IMG/VR virus record: IMGVR_UViG_3300033155_000751 | Span: 1-23,173 of that record | Length of the DNA stretch: 23,173 nucleotides | Direction: 5' to 3' (one strand) | Origin: a virus | In this document: positions 8,907-16,850 of the stretch, one piece after another | Numbering within the stretch: the first letter of the stretch is position 1 | Layout of the letters: every line of letters begins with the position of its first letter | Position numbers and translations under genes: made by a program | Notes under the pieces: model-generated | The model's input: the letters and a program-made list of their open reading frames with translations, nothing else | The model's database searches: none | What the model was told of the DNA's origin: nothing

Positions 8907-9317
8907 TTATAGTTTTTTAATCATTTCTTTAGTATAAGAATCTCCTTGCGTGTAACCAACTTTCTCATACGTTTCTATTAAGCCGTCGTGTTTTAATAAA
9001 GCATAGGTATAATTACTACCTAAATCTTTACAAATATTGGTTAGGCTTTTTATAAGTAACTCTAAAGCTTCTTTTCTTTCAGGGTTTTTCCGATAATTTT
9101 TATTAGAGATAACCCATTCCACTAATGCTACTTTAGAATTAGTCATATAAATAAATCCTGCACACACAGGAGTTTCTTTATCCAATACCATAAGTCCACC
9201 TTTTCCATTATCAGGTAAAAAATCCTTTAATGGAGCTTCCCATCCCCAATCTTTCCACCACCCTAAAAGGGTGTTATCGTAATCATCTTTGTGCAGTGGT
9301 CTTAAATTAAATATCAT
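8907..9317 (-). CDS. GNAT-family N-acetyltransferase-like protein, 136 aa
   Basis: A short protein with the outline of a GNAT acyltransferase. It has an N-terminal strand (FNLRPLHKDDYDNTLLGWWKD), a central pair of strands (GFIYMTNSKVALVEWVISN), a helix rich in charged residues (about 82-96, KEALELLIKSLTNICKDLG), and a C-terminal GLIETYEKVGYTQGD segment typical of motif B. The acetyl-CoA-binding RxxGxG loop is not canonical here (NKNYRKNPERKEA), so activity or CoA binding is uncertain. Similar small acetyltransferase-like genes are known from tail regions of marine phages. It has a promoter-like element directly upstream and heads the cargo unit. A structural or virion-modifying role is possible; the substrate is unknown. 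Confidence 0.75.
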   Translation of the reverse strand: MIFNLRPLHKDDYDNTLLGWWKDWGWEAPLKDFLPDNGKGGLMVLDKETPVCAGFIYMTNSKVALVEWVISNKNYRKNPERKEALELLIKSLTNICKDLGSNYTYALLKHDGLIETYEKVGYTQGDSYTKEMIKKL

Positions 9318-9324
9318 TTGACTA

Positions 9325-9332
9325 CAAAGATA
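9325..9332 (-). promoter_or_regulatory. Bacteroidota-type -7 promoter element upstream of GNAT gene
   Basis: The minus strand reads TATCTTTGTA, matching the Bacteroidota -7 consensus TAnnTTTG. It lies in the 23-base gap between two genes, only 7 bases before the GNAT ATG, so a transcript from it would have almost no leader. I see no convincing -33 TTG/TTTG at the usual 19 to 21 base spacing. Confidence 0.5.
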
Positions 9333-9340
9333 CTAAATTT

Positions 9341-10150
9341 TTACGGACTACTTGGCATATATTCACATTCTACTGCAAATAATTCCGCCGCTGAGGTAGA
9401 GGCAGATGATAAGACGAAATTCATATAATGACCTAAAGCTCCATAAGACTCGGCTTGTCGGTTTTTTATATATACAAAAAAAGCATCTGTTACCCCCGGC
9501 GCTAATACAGGTACTGTACCCGCGGTAGCATCTACAGTTACTTGTCTAGTTGCTCTGTTAATAGCTGTTACTGTTCCCATAAACTCTAAAGTGGCATAAG
9601 CGGTTGCTACTAAAGAAAAATAAAAAGAATCTCCTACACTCAATATAGAATTAACCTCTACTCCTGCCGGGAACTCTACTACCGAAGCATTGGCAGGTCC
9701 TGTAATTGTTATATCCGTTTTACCTATACCATTTACATATCTTAATGGATAAACAGTTGTGATTACAGGGTTAGCCATATCAGTATATCTTAAATAAGCA
9801 AAGTAAGCTCCTTCTTTCTCCACAAACTCTGAAGCTTGAATAGCTATATTTTGTTCATTACCTATATCGGTTGAACACGTAGCTGCAAAAGAAGTTGAAG
9901 ATTCAAGATTAAGTGTTTTAAATATTTTACTAACAATAGGTAGTTGGTTAAAAACGCTAGTTATTGAAAACTGATTGTCTACACCATAAAAACTACACCT
10001 ATTTACACTATCTGAATTATGTCTCCATAAATTACCTTCCTTGAAACTATAAAAATAGTTATTCATACCTATCATCCATTCCGGTTGAAAGCTATAAAAA
10101 GAAGGAAAACCTTCTGAAGTTTCACTATATGATATTGTTTTATAAGCCAT
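9341..10150 (-). CDS. detached muzzle-type C-terminal domain protein, 269 aa
   Basis: The first 75 or so residues carry the pattern normally found near the C-terminus of crAss-like muzzle (tail stabilisation) proteins: TISYSETSEGFPSFYSF, MIGMNNYFYSFKEGNLWRHN, SFYGVDNQFSITSVFNQLPI and KIFKTLNLESS. The remainder (about 80-269) is beta-rich and Thr/Val/Ala-rich with a C-terminal LFAVECEYMPSSP. In the muzzle gene of this phage the expected sequence breaks off after FDPYMNEYVLSIND, just where TISYSE would normally follow, so this gene probably supplies the missing domain as a separate subunit. The ATG is preceded by an A/T-rich leader 13 bases after the previous stop. Assembly onto the tail nozzle is inferred. 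Confidence 0.75.
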   Translation of the reverse strand: MAYKTISYSETSEGFPSFYSFQPEWMIGMNNYFYSFKEGNLWRHNSDSVNRCSFYGVDNQFSITSVFNQLPIVSKIFKTLNLESSTSFAATCSTDIGNEQNIAIQASEFVEKEGAYFAYLRYTDMANPVITTVYPLRYVNGIGKTDITITGPANASVVEFPAGVEVNSILSVGDSFYFSLVATAYATLEFMGTVTAINRATRQVTVDATAGTVPVLAPGVTDAFFVYIKNRQAESYGALGHYMNFVLSSASTSAAELFAVECEYMPSSP

Positions 10151-10169
10151 AATTTATATTTTTTTAACA
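10140..10169 (-). repeat. junction repeat, copy B (end of 319-aa gene / start of 269-aa gene)
   Basis: A 30-base segment covering the last codon TGT (Cys), stop TAA, the A/T-rich leader and the first codons ATG GCT TAT AA of the next gene. It is nearly identical, in the same orientation, to 11113-11141: about three differences including one indel. Together the copies bracket the 319-aa gene. Confidence 0.7.
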
Positions 10170-11123
10170 ATTACCCATATTACCAATTACTCCATCGGCG
10201 GTTACTAAAAACCATTTGTCTACCCCTCCATCTACATATTTATAATAACCTGCTGTTGCCGGAGTCACCCCTGAGTCATCTGTAAAAACCCAATCATACA
10301 ATCCCGGTAAAACATCTGTACCATTTACCTTTCCTCGGTATAAAGTCAGAACTGTTGCGTCTGCACAGGCTAGTATAGCATTAGCCGCGTCATAACCTGT
10401 GGTAACAATAGAAGGTAAAGCCGCTGCACACCCTATTGTTAACTCCCAAACTGTTCCATCGCAAACACCATATACTGTAACATCTATTGTCGTACCAACA
10501 CTTGTTTTAGGTATTATCATTACACATTTACCGGGAGGAGTAAGTGTCGTTGCATCTTGAGTAGCAAGAATGGTAACCGCACCTGTTGTTCCCGAATCTA
10601 CAAATGCAGGAGGATTATAATTATATATAGGCAAAGCAGATAATGCAGTACACGGAGCAACACAAGGTGATATAGGTATACCTGAACTCGGAGGGTTGTC
10701 ACACCACGCTGAGTTTGTGCCTACATAAATGGGTAAATTAGTTGGCACTCCTGTATTCATATAACCTGAATCTTGTGAACTAAGTTTATTATAAACATTT
10801 CCACCATAATTTACTAATATACCATCCGGAACTCCATATACAAAAAATGTTATGTAGATAGCTCCTGTTGATGCTGTACCCACATCTACCGATGTTCTAT
10901 ATATACCTACATTACCGTTATTCTCTGTTACCGGAATATCGCATCCCCCAATACAATTTGGACAGTATTCTGCCGGTTGTAAAACCCCACTCACTTGTTG
11001 CCTTACAGTAGTTCCATCCGAATAATAACCATCGGGAGCTGCTGTAGTTGCCGGAGAAGGTCCGAAAACCGTAGTTGATGATAATAAATCAGGTCCGTTT
11101 ATTGAATAACTGTTATATGCCAT
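10164..11123 (-). CDS. Cys-rich beta-structured tail-associated protein, 319 aa
   Basis: Unknown function; probably an exposed tail component or adhesin. It is rich in Gly, Thr, Val, Ala and Cys and poor in Lys/Arg, as expected for a beta-sandwich or fibre-like virion protein. Visible features are an N-terminal module (about 14-57) with TTVFG, GYYSDG and SGVL followed by the cluster CPNCIGGC at 54-61; a middle beta region (VDVTVYGVCDGTVWELTIGC type) around 205-235; and a C-terminal module (about 276-319) repeating the pattern of the N-terminal one (VFTDDSG, GYYKYVDGG, DGVIGNMGNC) and ending in a terminal Cys. It lies between the muzzle gene and the detached muzzle domain gene, with 12- and 13-base gaps and near-identical junction sequences at both ends. 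No signal peptide. Confidence 0.75.
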   Translation of the reverse strand: MAYNSYSINGPDLLSSTTVFGPSPATTAAPDGYYSDGTTVRQQVSGVLQPAEYCPNCIGGCDIPVTENNGNVGIYRTSVDVGTASTGAIYITFFVYGVPDGILVNYGGNVYNKLSSQDSGYMNTGVPTNLPIYVGTNSAWCDNPPSSGIPISPCVAPCTALSALPIYNYNPPAFVDSGTTGAVTILATQDATTLTPPGKCVMIIPKTSVGTTIDVTVYGVCDGTVWELTIGCAAALPSIVTTGYDAANAILACADATVLTLYRGKVNGTDVLPGLYDWVFTDDSGVTPATAGYYKYVDGGVDKWFLVTADGVIGNMGNC

Positions 11124-11141
11124 AATTTTAATTTTTTAACA
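11113..11141 (-). repeat. junction repeat, copy A (end of muzzle gene / start of 319-aa gene)
   Basis: A 29-base partner of the repeat at 10140-10169. It covers the terminal Cys codon TGT, TAA, an A/T-rich leader and ATG GCA TAT AA. Both upstream genes end in Cys and both downstream genes start MAY, so the identity covers two coding ends as well as the spacer. Confidence 0.7.
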
Positions 11142-14100
11142 TCCACAATCTGTGACTGTACTTGATACTACTGTGCTTGCATTAAGAACTGTAAATGAAG
11201 TTCCTTGATACGCACATATTTTTACTTTCCCTCCCTCTGCTAAAAGTGTTTGAACCGTACCCCCTGCGCAATTTACAAACTCAATAATACTTGCAGGTCC
11301 TGAGTTCCATATTATACTATATTCTGTACATTGAGTATCACAATCTACACACTCACAGCACGCAGCTTGTTTATCAGCGGTAGCTCCTGCTCCCGTTAAA
11401 GTGTAACACAACCACGTGTCTACCGCATTTCTATAATCATATACCAAATATAAGTAATCATTTGCTGCTCCCGCAGGCATTGTGAAATCGGCTGAATATT
11501 GAGCAGGAGCTAATATAGAATTAATAGCTAAGGGTCCGGAAGATGCGCCTGCCGCAGAAATAGCTGTCATTAAATTAGTCATACCGGTTGGAGTGTTAGG
11601 GTATAATGTAGCAGTTCTTAATTGATAAAATTCATCCGCCGTATCAATAAACACAAAATTATCCGCTCCTAAAACTCGAGAATACACGGTAACAGTAGAC
11701 CCATCTAGAGGTATACCTGCTTGACCTTGTAACCCATTAAATGTTTGATATTGTGAAATAAGAGGATTGTCTGTACCTGATGCAAAAGTAACAGGTGCTG
11801 ATGCATTGGTAGGAACGAAAGCTGTTGGAACTCCCGTTACCGCATCTGTCCAATTAACTTGATTGTGTATAGTTTTAGTAGCATCTACATCATCTGTTAA
11901 ACAAACTAATACTACCGTTAAAGCGCTTGGTGTAGGACATCCCACTGTTAAATCAAAACTTGGTGTTGTACCACCACTAGATGCACCATCTATTTGTAAT
12001 GTAGTTGGAAAAGCTGAGGTCTTTCCTGTAAAAGTATAACTTCCCGATGTACTTATAGGAGCTCCCGGTATAGGAGTTACTGTTGAGTTATAAGTTATCG
12101 TACCTGCCCAAGAACCTGCATTAACCATTTGCCAAGAAATAGTAATAGGACCTATTGCTTCACCCACATCCATACAATAACTAAAAGGATTATTAAATCT
12201 TGTATCTACCGTATATTGAAGTCCGCATTGTAAACAAATTTCAGGAGCAGGTATTGCTATATCATTAATACTTAATACATATTCATTCATATAAGGGTCA
12301 AATGCTCCAAGCTTTTGTTTACCCACATAAGTAGGGTTTATAAATTGGTCTCTGAAATAAGAACGCATCCCTTGCTCTGATATAACAGTAAGCTGTTCAT
12401 TTTGCATAGCAGAGCCTTTTAATTGTAACACAGCTCCTCTTTTTTCATCAGTAAAAAACTTATCTACTCCATATTGCGTATAACTTTCAGGGTTTCTACT
12501 AATACCATATTCTTCTACCCTTGCTACTTGTTGACCTAAAACTGTAGGCGTAGAAGTTAATGCACCTCCTCCTCCTGCATCTGTTAATAAATCTTTTCCT
12601 GTTAAGACATAAGATATTTTATCTTCTTGTAAAACTAATATATCTGTTTTTCTACCATCCAATTTCATTATCTCTCCATAAGAATCTTCTAATGGTTTAA
12701 AATTTAATAACCCTAAATTAAATTCATTTAGCTTATTAACATTACTTTCATCATTAATAACTCCACTATATGTTAAGTCTGAAAATCTGTCTGCCTCTCC
12801 CGCATCTTGTGCCTGTGTAGAATAAGCTCTATTACCTAATGAAAAAGTCTTACCTTTCATAGAGTCTTTTATTCTATAACTTTCTACACCATTACCAAAA
12901 GCGTAACAATTAAAGAATTGAGAATAAATAATTCCTGCTATCCCTCCTGCTATATTTTGGTCAGTGTTGCCTACATATCTTGTAGTATTACCTAAATGAT
13001 TACCGGTAGCTCTATCAATAGGATAAGAAGCTTCTCCTTCGTACCATAAATCAGGTAAGGCATCTCCCGGTTCTGTTTCAAAAACCAATACATTATCTGC
13101 TTGATAAATTTCAAATGTAGCATCCACAGTAGACCTTCTTTTTTTACTTAGTTTAGCACTAGCACAAGCTTGCGTACCTGAAACAAAAAGTCTTAAACCA
13201 AATGCAGCACCCCCATCCCACCATTGTAAATAATTAGTACACAAGTTACAATTGTTATTTACAAAATTCGTGGTTGCTGCCGAGAGATTAGCTCCCACTA
13301 ACAAAGCGGGATTGTAAGAATTTACCATAGGACACCCTGTACCCCCTATTTCATAATAATCAAAAGCTATATCAGGGTCAGGATTACATACTGAAGCCGC
13401 TATATTTTCACCGTCCCACCAATCTTTAGCATTACTATAATCTTGGGTAGCTGTAAAAAATCTATCAATCTTCCCTATTCTTCTTTCACACGATTTATTT
13501 CCATCACCTGAACCTCTTCTTTTCCATCTTAATCTTACTCTAATACGAGAACCCGCAGGTATTAATATAAAAGAATCTGCCGGCATAACTGCATTAAACC
13601 CATTGTTATTTATCTTCATATAAACCCCCGCAAATGGAACTAAACCACTTATTGTATCAGGGGAAAGTCCACCATCTATACTTAAAAAGTTTCTTTGTTG
13701 AGCTTCCTTTTCTAAGACTGTTATAGTTACACAGCTTGAAATAGGTCCATCTATATCACTCTTTAATATTAATGAATCTCCTTCCGTAACTTTAGCTGCA
13801 TTCTCTCCTTCAAGTAAAACATAACTGTAATTAGTAGTTTGAGATGTATATACTATATTACTAAAAATAGTATTAAAACCTAACATATCCGGTTTAGCCA
13901 CAAACTTATATCTATACGCCCACCCCGGAGCTCTTTGTGTAGTTGGTATTGTAACCTTTATTCTGTTTTGGTCAGCCGAGTTTTCACAAGGAACGTGTAT
14001 AGTATTACTCTCACTAACTATTGCTTGAGTAGAACGATTAAATTCATCCATATAAACAATACCTAATTCATATCCTCTATTACTATGTAAACTTCTAGGA

Positions 14101-15899
14101 ATATTTAAAGACCTAAAAGTAGGCTCTATTTGAGTTGGTCTATAATAATTATAAACATCTCCCATAGTAGGTGTGTTTAAATAAGGTATTGCAGGTCTAG
14201 GGTCTACACCATTATCTATATACCTAATAGCAGGGAAAATTATTTTAAATTCATCAGGCGATGTAGCGGCTGCTGATATTTGTATGCCTTGATTTAAAAC
14301 TGTAACACCACTTTGATATCTATACAGAGTAGGGTTAAGAGGGACTCCGGGAGCTACTTGAGTTGCAGCAATAGAAGTAGCTACTGTACAATTATACCTA
14401 TCACTCAATGTAGGGGTAGACGCACACGTAACCGCAAGAGGATTAATAAAAGTAGCAGAACCTACTGCTGCGTTAAATTCTACACTAGAGGCTAAACCAA
14501 AACCATTGGTGTAATCTTGTGGTAATGTAAATGCTAATGTTACGTACACATCGTCAACGGGAGCAATTGCTGTTACAGCAGGAGCAGTGGCAGTAAATGA
14601 ATCGTGAACTAATCTTACCCCTATTACTAACACTGATTGAGCCGCTAATGTTAACCCTGCTGTACTTATAGTAATCTCCGCATCATTTACCGTGTTTGTA
14701 CCGTTAACCGTATAAGTAAAATTTGCTAAACTAAAATCTAATTCAGTTTCATCTATAGGTGTACTTACAAGTGAAGTAACATAAGAAACATCTACTTTAT
14801 CTCCATCAGTATCTAATAAGTCATAATTTTCTGTATAGTTACCATATATTAATCTATTACCCATTATTGTCTGAGCTTTAGCTAACTTAGGAACATTGTC
14901 ATATAATCTTAATATTTCCGACTCAACTAAAACAGTATATATTTTACTGTTGTCAAAGAAATAGGTATAAACTGTATTATCTAAATAACCTACTTCAATT
15001 TTATTTAACCCTTCAATTTTTTTAATCGTACTATTGTCAGCTTCTTTAAATAATAAATCTACTTCTTTAACTAATTCATTTCCGGAATTAAAACTAATAG
15101 TAGCCGCATTATTAATGTTTACCATACCTCCATTTAAAAAACTATCAGGACTAAATTGAAAGTTATTAGGAACAAATGCAGGTGCACTAAATTGAGAAGT
15201 AGCTGAATATTCTCCATCCTCATACTTGTATCTATATGCGAAACAAATAAATCTTCCTTCCATAAAATTTTCCTGACCTGTAGTGGAGGATGTTACAACC
15301 TCGGGAGATTCTGTGGGTGGTTTTTTTATTACAAGTAATTCTTCGGCTGTTATTTGGTCTACGTTACCCGGTTGTGTAGGGTAAGCATAACTTCTTGTAA
15401 CATTAATTTTCCTTGGAGGATTAAAGTCATCTGTCCAAAATAACATATTATCCACTAAATTTACTCCTGTTATTAAATACGTAGGATTAAAATTTAATGT
15501 ATTAGGACCCCCTGTACCAATACTAACCACGTGATAAGTTAAAGTAGCATTAACAGAGTTATATGATACTATCATATCAAGCGTATACGTTACTCCACTT
15601 AAAATAAAAGCGGGGTCGTGCACAAACCAATATAGTGTATTATTTGAAGAATCTTCATAAGCTCCAATACACTTAGTAGAGGTGCTTAAAGGTGTGTTAG
15701 CCGCATCAATATAGGTAAGGGTGGTTAATTGCTCATTACCTTTTGCGTTTTCTACAGAGCCTATTTCGGTATCTTCGGTAGAACCTAAACGTACATTTTG
15801 CCCATCTACATATTCTCCTTCAGGAAGAAGTCGCTCATCTATAGCTTTATTCATTCTTCCCTTGACAAAACTTCTTATTATTCTAGTTGATTCTGCCAT
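11136..15899 (-). CDS. giant muzzle / tail stabilisation protein, 1587 aa
   Basis: Likely the protein forming the distal nozzle (muzzle) of the short crAss-like tail. Family-like segments run in order: KGRMNKAIDERLLPEGEY and GQNVRLGSTEDTEIGS (about 13-45), FNPPRKINV (near 160), FAYRYKYEDGEYSATSQFS (near 220), KAQTIMGNRLIYGNY (near 340), SLHSNRGYELGIVYMDEFNR (near 605), LVLQEDKISYVLTGKDLL (near 1090), NPESYTQYGVDKFFTDEKRG (near 1130) and FDPYMNEYVLSIND (near 1200). The family pattern then stops. Residues about 1210-1505 look like beta-sandwich modules, followed by a Cys-rich tail (ACCECVDCDTQC near 1512, a YSIIWNSGPASIIEFVNC module, final DCGC). A Cys-containing stretch near 720-925 may be an extra insertion. 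It starts one base after the ring 2 stop (TAA G ATG). The C-terminal part may bind a host receptor, which is inference. Confidence 0.85.
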   Translation of the reverse strand: MAESTRIIRSFVKGRMNKAIDERLLPEGEYVDGQNVRLGSTEDTEIGSVENAKGNEQLTTLTYIDAANTPLSTSTKCIGAYEDSSNNTLYWFVHDPAFILSGVTYTLDMIVSYNSVNATLTYHVVSIGTGGPNTLNFNPTYLITGVNLVDNMLFWTDDFNPPRKINVTRSYAYPTQPGNVDQITAEELLVIKKPPTESPEVVTSSTTGQENFMEGRFICFAYRYKYEDGEYSATSQFSAPAFVPNNFQFSPDSFLNGGMVNINNAATISFNSGNELVKEVDLLFKEADNSTIKKIEGLNKIEVGYLDNTVYTYFFDNSKIYTVLVESEILRLYDNVPKLAKAQTIMGNRLIYGNYTENYDLLDTDGDKVDVSYVTSLVSTPIDETELDFSLANFTYTVNGTNTVNDAEITISTAGLTLAAQSVLVIGVRLVHDSFTATAPAVTAIAPVDDVYVTLAFTLPQDYTNGFGLASSVEFNAAVGSATFINPLAVTCASTPTLSDRYNCTVATSIAATQVAPGVPLNPTLYRYQSGVTVLNQGIQISAAATSPDEFKIIFPAIRYIDNGVDPRPAIPYLNTPTMGDVYNYYRPTQIEPTFRSLNIPRSLHSNRGYELGIVYMDEFNRSTQAIVSESNTIHVPCENSADQNRIKVTIPTTQRAPGWAYRYKFVAKPDMLGFNTIFSNIVYTSQTTNYSYVLLEGENAAKVTEGDSLILKSDIDGPISSCVTITVLEKEAQQRNFLSIDGGLSPDTISGLVPFAGVYMKINNNGFNAVMPADSFILIPAGSRIRVRLRWKRRGSGDGNKSCERRIGKIDRFFTATQDYSNAKDWWDGENIAASVCNPDPDIAFDYYEIGGTGCPMVNSYNPALLVGANLSAATTNFVNNNCNLCTNYLQWWDGGAAFGLRLFVSGTQACASAKLSKKRRSTVDATFEIYQADNVLVFETEPGDALPDLWYEGEASYPIDRATGNHLGNTTRYVGNTDQNIAGGIAGIIYSQFFNCYAFGNGVESYRIKDSMKGKTFSLGNRAYSTQAQDAGEADRFSDLTYSGVINDESNVNKLNEFNLGLLNFKPLEDSYGEIMKLDGRKTDILVLQEDKISYVLTGKDLLTDAGGGGALTSTPTVLGQQVARVEEYGISRNPESYTQYGVDKFFTDEKRGAVLQLKGSAMQNEQLTVISEQGMRSYFRDQFINPTYVGKQKLGAFDPYMNEYVLSINDIAIPAPEICLQCGLQYTVDTRFNNPFSYCMDVGEAIGPITISWQMVNAGSWAGTITYNSTVTPIPGAPISTSGSYTFTGKTSAFPTTLQIDGASSGGTTPSFDLTVGCPTPSALTVVLVCLTDDVDATKTIHNQVNWTDAVTGVPTAFVPTNASAPVTFASGTDNPLISQYQTFNGLQGQAGIPLDGSTVTVYSRVLGADNFVFIDTADEFYQLRTATLYPNTPTGMTNLMTAISAAGASSGPLAINSILAPAQYSADFTMPAGAANDYLYLVYDYRNAVDTWLCYTLTGAGATADKQAACCECVDCDTQCTEYSIIWNSGPASIIEFVNCAGGTVQTLLAEGGKVKICAYQGTSFTVLNASTVVSSTVTDCGC

Positions 15900-15900
15900 C

Positions 15901-16848
15901 TTATTTTATCCATTTATCGCGTCCCCTTAAATTCATAAGAAGTCTACCGGGGTGTATATTACTAATTCTAATTTTAGCATTTCTAAGTAATGCTGCTTTT
16001 TCTTTTCTAGTTCTTGAAACAAGATATTCTTGAGTACCTTGTTTGCTATTTAAAATCGCAAACTTAATATAAGCATATATATAATCTTCAAATAATTTAT
16101 TTACCATCACTGAAGAATTATCTCCATTTTCCATACCATCTGATACATACTCTAAAACACAAAGTTCATTTGCCATTCCTGAGTTAAAGTTTATAACCCC
16201 GTTTTTTTTATCTATAGTAAAAGTAGGATTTGCATTGGCAGTTTCTGTATTCAATCCAAATCTAGCTCCTATATTATAATCAAAAAACCAATTTCCTTCC
16301 CAATAATATCCCTCTTGATTATTAAACAAACTATCATTATTTAAATAAATACTTCTTTTAGAACCCTTTATTCTATCTATATCTAAATTTGAATACTCAG
16401 GACTCAATGCTCTTCCCTGCTCATCAAATAAAATATTATTATCATTATCTTTTAAGTAAGCTAAAGCGCTTCCTACTTGCACGTTTTCTGTTAACGGTCT
16501 CAAAAAGCCATCTTTATATAAAGATATTCTAACCCAATTAACATAATCTGATGGAAGTATAAATCTTAAATTACCATCTATTTTCATCTCTAATACTTTT
16601 ATTTCTTTAAAAGCATCATAGTTTAATTCTTGAATACCTCTCTTTGCGTGAAAAAGTATTTTATACCTTTCTTCATTATTAACCAAAGAATGATTACCAT
16701 TGTACATTAACATAAAATTATTAACAACCTCCTTTAAGCTAACGTATTGGTAAGACCCCCAATTAAGGTTTGTGGGAACATTACCATTATTCTCGTAATA
16801 CGTGTACTGAGAAATATATTTGTTATTTACGTTACTATACTGTGTCAT
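15901..16848 (-). CDS. crAss-like ring protein 2 (tail/neck adaptor), 315 aa
   Basis: A conserved neck/tail ring component. The stretch YQYVSLKEVVNNFMLMYNG (about 33-51), then LFHAKRGIQELNYDAFKEIK (about 65-84) and LPSDYVNWVRISLYKDG (near 98-114) matches the pattern I recall for a structural protein always found between ring protein 1 and the muzzle in crAss-like phages. The rest is mixed alpha/beta with a basic C-terminus (ILNSKQGTQEYLVSRTRKEK, then RGRDKWIK). The gene begins two bases after the ring 1 stop (TAG TT ATG) and ends one base before the muzzle ATG, so the three are probably translated as a coupled set. Confidence 0.83.
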   Translation of the reverse strand: MTQYSNVNNKYISQYTYYENNGNVPTNLNWGSYQYVSLKEVVNNFMLMYNGNHSLVNNEERYKILFHAKRGIQELNYDAFKEIKVLEMKIDGNLRFILPSDYVNWVRISLYKDGFLRPLTENVQVGSALAYLKDNDNNILFDEQGRALSPEYSNLDIDRIKGSKRSIYLNNDSLFNNQEGYYWEGNWFFDYNIGARFGLNTETANANPTFTIDKKNGVINFNSGMANELCVLEYVSDGMENGDNSSVMVNKLFEDYIYAYIKFAILNSKQGTQEYLVSRTRKEKAALLRNAKIRISNIHPGRLLMNLRGRDKWIK

Positions 16849-16850
16849 AA

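Noticed and set aside
10164-11123. Diversity-generating retroelement target in the 319-aa gene
   Set aside because: No reverse transcriptase, template repeat or adenine-biased variable segment is visible in the window; the junction repeats are at gene ends, not within a variable C-terminal region.
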